Source: Valencia hispanica
Lineage: Eukaryota > Chordata > Actinopteri > Cyprinodontiformes > Valenciidae
Assembly: GCA_963556495.2 (NCBI GenBank)
Contig: OY747710.1
Coordinates: 36,415,000-36,478,999, forward strand
Direction of reading: 5' to 3'
Length of the DNA stretch: 64,000 bases
The notes below the pieces were generated by a model. It saw only the letters and a list, made by a program, of their open reading frames with translations, ran no database searches and was not told the origin of the DNA. Of the stretch, positions 1 through 64,000 are shown one piece after another. Positions within the stretch are counted from its first letter, which is position 1. Each line of letters opens with the position of its first letter. Both the position numbers and the translations under genes were made by a program.

Positions 1-540
1 AAGTCAGCAAGCCAATTATGGGCCAAGCCTGACTCTAACCGTCCATTATTGCCCTGAAAATGTTCAATTCAGACACACACTCATGCATCCAAAAAAGCAC
101 AAAGCATAAATATTGAATGAAATAATACACATTTAACAAAGCTAAACACCCATTTACAAACATAAATACTAGAATAGTGATTTCAAACCCAGTGATAATT
201 CACCTGTATAACAAGGTAAATTTAGGCAGACATGGACGCTAATTGCAGGAGTAGAGAGCAAAATAAAAGAAGCAAAGGGAATTCACACAGAGAGAGACAG
301 AGGAAGAGAATGGAAGGAAAGAAATTTGCTCATTTTCCTGCTGGAGAGGGGCAGAAACACCACGCTGTGCTTAATGGATACCCTGACAGTGAAAGACATG
401 CAGAGGCAGGGTGAGGGTCAATTAAAACCTTCTTTTAAACTCTGCTACGTGAAATGCCAGACTTCTAAAATGAGGCTAAATTCACTCATTTGGATAAGGT
501 TTAGGGCCCTCCTCCTCCAGGCAAATGAAATGTGACTTAC
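1..540. other. Intron downstream of exon 19
   Basis: Start of the intron after the CUB7 exon, continuing past the window edge. A purine-rich stretch lies at about 240-345. No exon, repeat or RNA gene recognised. Confidence 0.6.
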
Positions 541-57259
<56,719 letters not shown>

Positions 57260-59872
57260 CTGTCAGTCACCAAGACGAAAGAACAGGGTGGGGGAGAACA
57301 GACACATTTACTCTGGGTTATTTACAACCTTTAACTCAAATAGGGGGAAAGGAAGCCTGTAGGCATAAAACATCTGCAACTGTCCACTTCAATAAATCCA
57401 GAACAAAGAAAAAAACAAAACAACTTCAAAGTAGGACTCGGAGCTATAGTGACAACTTAAACACACGCACATTCTGTTTATGAAGCATTACAATGTCTTG
57501 AAGCACCGTATTTAATACTACTTCCGGGATTTATTACGCAACTGTTAGTAGTATAAATGAAACGATTAACAATTTCCTTTACTCCTATTTACACTGTCAA
57601 GAATCATTAACACAAATGCTGTCAACTAACATAAGAGAACATATTATCAATTACCAAATTAATTAACCGGATAATTGAATGTTAATTCTGTCAGCTTTCT
57701 TCAATGCAATCAAAATGAGAAGAAAATCTTTAATGCCTTTTCCTCCCTTACCATTTTTAAAAATTGATTTTTTTTTCAACATTGTCTGTCAAGTTTCTAG
57801 CAACAAACAAAATGTGATAAATACATCTCATAATCCCAGAGAAAAAAAAAATCCAATGTGGGGAGTGCGGCACATCAGCTGAATGTTAATGCACTCTACC
57901 TTAACAGTTGCTTGCTTTCTTTCACTACAGATTCCTTTCCACTTTTCCTTCACTCTTCCTACTAGAAGTCACCCCTCTCCTATATATCCCTGTATCTGTT
58001 TTTTTCTCTCTGAGGAATCCTAATGATGGCAGGGCTTTCACAGTTTTCACATCATTTAAGACTAATACGTGACACTCGACTGTGCCAGCTAAAACCTTTG
58101 ATGGCTCAGTGCTGCACTCAAGGCTGTCAGAGATGCCAGCCCTAAAGTATTCCCCAATGCTGCATTAAATGACTGGTCCAGAAACAAGGAAGTGGGTGTA
58201 TGAAATTGAAGCAAACACTGAAAAAAGGGGCGAAAATAGATGAGCAAAGCAGTTATTTGCTTTGATCCCAGGCTTTGGACACATTAGCAGAAGCTTGACA
58301 ATTGATCAAAGTCTTTTTGGTAAAGGGAGAGATGAGAAACTGACACTGTTTGACACATGAAGGACTGAGACATGTGTAGCTTACAATATATCAAGGAGAG
58401 ACTTCAATTTTTAGACTAAGGGCAGGCTTAGTCCAAACTCATTTGTTGATGGTTCGCAGCATCAGTGTATGTGGATAAATAATTGGTTAATTCAAGTCAC
58501 TACACTCTTTACAATACAAAATGTACCCAGGATAAATACTGTAAATAACAAACCAAACAGTCCTCTGGGCTTTGAAAAATAATTGCTATCAAGTGAGATT
58601 GAACTAGTTAAAAGTGCTGCAAAATCGACTCAACTAAGCAATGTTGAAAACAACACAGACACTGATAAGTTATGAAAGAAAACTCATGTAAAATAAAATT
58701 TAAATGTCTCATGTAAAGTAATACAAAAGTGTAAAGAAAAATAAAGGGGGTATTTAGAAAAGAGTACATTTAAAAGACAGAAACAAAACGCTTGCATGCA
58801 GCTGCTGAAATATCTTGTTTACCGGTAGTTAGTTTTTTAGTAAGTGGCTCAAATTTACCACCTCAGCTATTACCAGGTATGTACCAATCAAACCTAAAAT
58901 TTAGATCCAAGATTCCTGAACACTTTGAATACACATATATCTAACTATGAAGTGTTATATAGGTTAAGTGTTTTTAATACACTTCTGGAGGAAATATTGA
59001 AGGAAATATTGTAACCTGCTTTGAATGATTGCATTTTAACATCGTTTTGCGCCGGATTCATTTCAGTCTACCTAAACATCCACTTGACTGTGAGACTTTA
59101 GGAAACTTGCATCATCTGTACCCAGTGCTCAGTAATGAACACCCAGCCCCTCAATGGATTAGTGCAGTAATATTTTTGTGATCTTGGTTACTGTGCATGC
59201 CAACAGTGATGAAAGAACTTACAACTAAAAGGAGGAGCCAAACAGACAGAAAATATTAAGTCAAACAATGAGAGGAATAGAAACATCAAGGCTGCTTGCT
59301 GTGAAGAAACTTCATGAGCAGATTTGCTGTTATCCACATATGAACTGCTTATCTATTGTGGACCACAAAGACAGACAAAGTCATTTGATTTTCTGATGAG
59401 AAATCCTATGAACCACAGTGAGGGATTGCAACCAGTCTAAGTGCAGCCCATTTTGGGATGGGAAACAATGTCCATTGGAAACCATTCAACATAAAGAAGC
59501 TGCTATGTTAACAGGATTAAAAAACAATTAACGTTCAAAATTTGCCTATAAAAAAAATTTGTTTTCAGAATGATATCTTTATCATGATGTACACAAAACC
59601 ATGTTAAACAAATTTGGGATTTAGACCAAGGGTGTTTTTCCAGTAAGAGCATCCCCACACTACAAACAGCATGTTCTCGTTTAAACATTAGCTAGAAACA
59701 AAAAGCAGTCCCATTTTTAACTCAGCAGCAGAAGCAGAAACATGTCAAATATTTTAAAATTCATTTTTACATTTTTTTCATTTGGCTTACGTTTCTAATG
59801 CCACTGATGATGTATGTAGGAACAAAATGTTTTATTACCATTATCTGACTGATGTGAGTTGTTCTTTCTCAC

Positions 59873-60064
59873 CTTTATATGGGAGCCTCCAAAGATAAAA
59901 CGTAGACTCTACAAAGGTTTGTTTATCACCTATATTCTGTGATGAAAGGGTTCTTTCTTCTGTGTAATCTTTGAACAGCTCTTCTGACACATTGACGCCC
60001 CCCCCAATACGGGGGGTCATCATTGACACAGCATCATTCGAGGACATGGTGTCTCTAGCTATTC
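59873..60064 (-). other. Candidate extra exon of csmd3 between Sushi1 and CUB2
   Basis: A 192-base open segment on the coding strand, 2.6 kb upstream of the CUB2 exon. It follows a pyrimidine-bearing acceptor (atgtttacag) and ends at a strong donor (AAAG|GTGAGAAA). Entry and exit are both phase 1, the phase used at nearly all module junctions of this gene, so including it would keep the frame and add 64 residues. The reading is polar, with M-S-S-N-D-A-V-S-M-M-T-P-R-I-G-G-G near its start and one N-V-S site, and has no cysteine. It is not homologous to any CUB, Sushi or known CSMD segment I can recall. It may be a species-specific cassette, a piece of a repeat, or chance. Confidence 0.3.
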
Positions 60065-60615
60065 CTGTAAACATCTGAGAGGAATGCTGTGGTCCAACTG
60101 ACCCAAATATAGTATGAATGTGGGTTTACACAGTCAGCATGTTGGTTGTTAATCTGCATATTGTCGAGCAGATCGTTTTTTCCAAACAGACATTTTGACT
60201 TAGGTCTTATTATTAAGGGTTCCATTCCTTATCAATGAGATTTTATTCCTTAAAATTGCTCCAGAAATAAAGGGAAGTATTCAGTGTGGTCACCATATAT
60301 TGTAGTGGTTTTAGAATCAGTGATGTGGTGCTACAATGCAATCTTCACCAGTTATGGTTTTGTTCCTTCACTAGAAAAGCTTTTATTCCATTTACAAGTT
60401 GAATCACAAAGATAAAACCGTACGATTGTGAAGATCTGAGGGAATGTCAGAACAGGAAGAGCTCCTGGCAAACATCAAATGTAATTAGCCATTTTCTGTC
60501 TCAGTGTTGTTTTATTTGATGCAGTACATATCTCACATATCACTAATTGCCTACTTCTAAATCGTATCGCTTAAAAGCAACAGGGGGCTTGAATAGAGTT
60601 TAGATCTTTGACTGT

Positions 60616-60635
60616 TTGTTTGTTTGTTTGTTTGT
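60616..60635 (+). repeat. (TTTG)n microsatellite
   Basis: Five tandem TGTT units after GACTG. Simple repeat. Confidence 0.85.
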
Positions 60636-63600
60636 AGCAATTAAGGACTAAGAACTAAAGATCAGATTACTACTTGTTGCCATCAGATTTTATCCTGATA
60701 ACCAGTCTTGACCACCGGAGAAACGAAATCTGATTGGAAGTGAAGAGAGAGTCAAGAGAGACACAGTCAGGTAAGGGCATATTGTTTTGTATTCTACATT
60801 ATTACAGGAATAAACAACAGTGTTAGATAATAAATACAGAATCACGTTGTTAGAGTGACAAAAGTGGATTAAAAGAGCTGCATTTTACAGCAAGCAAGAG
60901 TAAAACACAATTACAGTATATAATTCTGAAGTATTTAGGGCCCAGTTGAGCTGCAAAAAAAGAGTGACTAATAATGCCTGATAATTTCCAGTTAAAGAGG
61001 TGTTGCAATACCTCCAGCTTTTATGGGGCAAAATGTTGCATGGGATTTGCATGGACACTAATATTTTTGGGAAAACTAAACATCTCCCTTTTTGTTGTCA
61101 TAAAAAGCATAAAACTTTCACAAATCCCAAAATGTCTTTTAAGGAATCAAATGAGAGATCCAGGTGTGACTAGTTAATATCTTGTGCTATTTATACTTCT
61201 ATAAATCTAAGATGGTCCTTATATCAAGACAGTATTGTTACGTGCATTTTGTTTTTTTGTTTTTTTAAAATTCATTCAATCATAAATCTTAAACAGTGTT
61301 ACAAAATATTGTTTAGTGTAAAGTAAAGTTCAGGTTTTATCTATGTTTTGGATTTTAAACTGGTGAGGATAAAATGCATCCACACTTGTTAAAAGGTATG
61401 AAATAGCCCAATAGCTTAGTCTTAATAGGTAGTTCTGAAGCAGATGCTAACTTTGGCATAGTTAGCAGCAAATGGTTAGTCTGTCGTGATGTTTATAAAT
61501 CATTCAATTCTTGTAATTGTGTCGTTTTCTTTTTTTTCAAGTACATAGTTTGCTGTCAGATAACATTTTTTAAAGGGGTGGATGAGGTCTTCAACAGACG
61601 ACCGTCAACACAACAGGGCATATGGAAAGAAAATAGTCTCAAAACATCTGTGTGTACATAATACTTGATTTTTTTATTTATTTTTTTTTACGTGTCCTGT
61701 TTGGCAGTGTGGAGCACAGAATTTGTGTCCGAGTACCAAGTAGAAGCCCAACAGATTTACTTTCACAAGCGGAGCAGTACAGCTTTTGCTATAGTACTCC
61801 ACTTGATATATGTGTGAAAAATCTTTGTTATGAATTGCTGGGGGTTTTATTTCCTGATGCTATCGACCCGGAGATGGAAAATTAAGGAGAAGAAAGAAGG
61901 AAGATGAAGAAGAGAGGTAGGAAACAAAAAGTCATGAGAGAGGGTGAGTTGAAAATACAAGAGAGGAAGGGGAACAAAGAAAACACAGGAAAACATCGAA
62001 GTCTGCCTCCATACCCACAGGCAGAGAGAGGGGAAAAAACAAAACAAAACAAAAAAGGAAAAAGGAACATCGACAAAACAAACCAAACATCGTGAACTAA
62101 GAACTAAACAACCACGTCACACAAAATGGATATAAAAATACAACAACAATGTCACAGAAAAACTCATGGTACCGATTAATCAAGCTCTAGTAATGATAAC
62201 CTCAGCCCAAGAATATATGTGTAAAACATGATTTGTAAACCGTAAAATACATTTTTTTCCGTAACTTTGGGTACTTGCAATTGTGTGTTCAAATGTACAC
62301 ACAAATATTAAGAAATCACGAGTACAAAATACATTTACAGACGCACAATTTCAAATTACCCTAACTTCAAACTAACTATGAATTCAAAACGGTTCCTATG
62401 CATACAAATCATTAAATACGTATGTACCAACGGCCTGATACACAGACAAAACCACATTTACACATAGATCAGGGTTACAAGTGCACGGAGGGTTTTGAGA
62501 CTCATTTTTGGCCTCCAGATTTGTGTGTACATGATGCATTTATTTGCTGGTAGAATGCTTGGTTGGTGTTGGAGGCGAGCTGATTTAAAGACAGTAATTT
62601 AAGCTTAAGGTTACAACAGGATAACACACTGCCTACGTGGTAAAAACATGTATGTGCTAAAAACTCACAAACACTACTAAGCACTGTATTTACCAAGAAT
62701 AAACATCCAATTATTTGTGTAAATCTTTGAACAATAATTCAACTAAAGATTTACTAAAGATTATAAAAACAGATATTCACGCCTGTGGTAGATCATAAAA
62801 ATCCCACTTATGACTTAATGTGTCTACAGGTGAAGACAAATTGCTCTGAAAATTAGAGCAATGCTTTGAAGTAGAAAGAAATTCATAACTATGCAGGGGG
62901 AGACAAGAAACCTGTCTATTTCTTCAAGAAGCAGCCATGCATAGTAATGTAAATTATGAGATGTAAAATGCTACCACAGGCCTAAAGACACTTTGTAGCT
63001 ACGGTGTTTTAAATACCTTCACTTCTATAGGAGTTGTTCTATGATACAGGATAAAATCTCAGGCACCGTTTTATCAAATTTTGCTTATCAACATAAGAGA
63101 GACACTGAATGTTGGGCAGTGTGTTCCTTAGCAAATCAATAGAGCATTCTCTGGATTTAAAAATGAAGAAGGGTCTCCCTTTAAAAAAAAAAATGGTGTC
63201 AGGAAAAAAAGATCGTGTGAGGATTAGGACTGCTTTAGTTGAGCTCATTTACATCCCCAGCATCAGCAATCTAATGCTACTTGAGGAGGGATTAAACCTC
63301 TCTCCCCTTGACTTTATTTAGATATGCAGCACTTGTCTTTCTACTTTGAAATATTTCCCCCCGAGGATAGAAAGAAAGGAACTCATGTATAATTTTCAAC
63401 ACTACCTAAGTTTTTTTCCTTTGTGATCATACCCATGTTAATGTAAAGCTGTGGCACTTTCTACAGAATGTCTCTCATTTGCTCTGCAGCCTGTCATGTC
63501 AAATACCAGTTAGGCGGAAGAATGGAAATAGGTCTATAATGGGGGTAGAGGTACATTTATATTGCTTCATGCTCGTTGCTGTGGCTCATTTCATTATAGC

Positions 63601-64000
63601 AGCCATCTTTTGCCATTTTGAAGTTTTAAATGAGCTATAAGAAAAGAAGAGGAGGATTCAATGAGCAATTAGAAATTAAATGAACAATGAAAATGCACAA
63701 TAAAAGTAAGGATTTTTTCTGTTTCATGAATGACATTTTAATGATTTTAATCACCATCATCTCATTATTCAAGTTACAATCCGTTTTTACTGGACATGGA
63801 ATCTAATTTCTAAAATTCAAATTCTTAATCAAATTTTAGCTTGTAGTGCTCAGCTATTAAGCCAATTCCATTATAAAGGAACAACCTGTAACAATTCATA
63901 TTAAAAGAAAATGTTTCATTTAGCACAGCTAAAACAGCAACGTTTTTCACTGAAGTGTCAGTTGGCATAGCTGAATGTCAGTTTGGTTTGCTTTATTTTT

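Larger units (their letters stand above)
57260..64000. other. Intron upstream of exon 1
   Basis: 6.7 kb, expected to lead to the Sushi1 exon beyond the window. Apart from the candidate exon at 59873-60064 it holds a (TGTT)n run at about 60616-60635, an (AACA)n-type run near 62038-62055 and purine-rich DNA at 61885-61990. No Sushi coding was found on the minus strand. Confidence 0.55.

Overview
The window is vertebrate genomic DNA, most likely from a ray-finned (teleost) fish. Short exons with GT-AG introns are scattered through AT-rich DNA that is full of Tc1/mariner relics, hAT and TTAA-flanked DNA elements, and fish-type LINE and SINE pieces. There is no bacterial gene organisation, no RNA gene and no CRISPR array. 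The species cannot be named from the sequence alone.

One gene occupies almost the whole window on the minus strand: part of csmd3, the CUB and Sushi multiple domains 3 gene, which encodes a very large single-pass neuronal membrane protein. I resolved 19 consecutive internal exons between 57259 and 541. Together they give 3060 coding bases, about 1020 residues, in one continuous reading frame in which every junction phase agrees. In transcription order they encode CUB2, a linker, Sushi2, CUB3, Sushi3, CUB4, Sushi4, CUB5, Sushi5, CUB6, Sushi6 and most of CUB7. Neither the start nor the stop codon is here; the gene continues beyond both edges. The domain numbers follow my recollection of human CSMD3, and wording inside the domains fits CSMD3 better than CSMD1. 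A teleost csmd3a or csmd3b copy cannot be told apart here.

Layout by coordinate: 541-14039 holds CUB7 back to Sushi5 with long introns. 14040-23651 is a 9.6 kb intron with a Tc1 relic, a THAP-domain ORF, a LINE tail, a 57-bp hAT mini-element and the best-preserved Tc1 transposon. 23652-43889 holds CUB5 back to the end of CUB2, with a hAT element nested inside a Tc1 element. 43890-57012 is a 13.1 kb intron with LINE, SINE and TTAA elements. 57013-57259 is the first half of CUB2. 57260-64000 is intron and contains a possible extra exon at 59873-60064.

Points most worth a second look: that unannotated phase 1-1 open segment with good splice sites at 59873-60064; the glycine-rich replacement of a conserved CUB core in CUB2; the two TTAA-flanked elements with related ends; the nested hAT-in-Tc1; and the 57-bp hAT derivative with a perfect target duplication.
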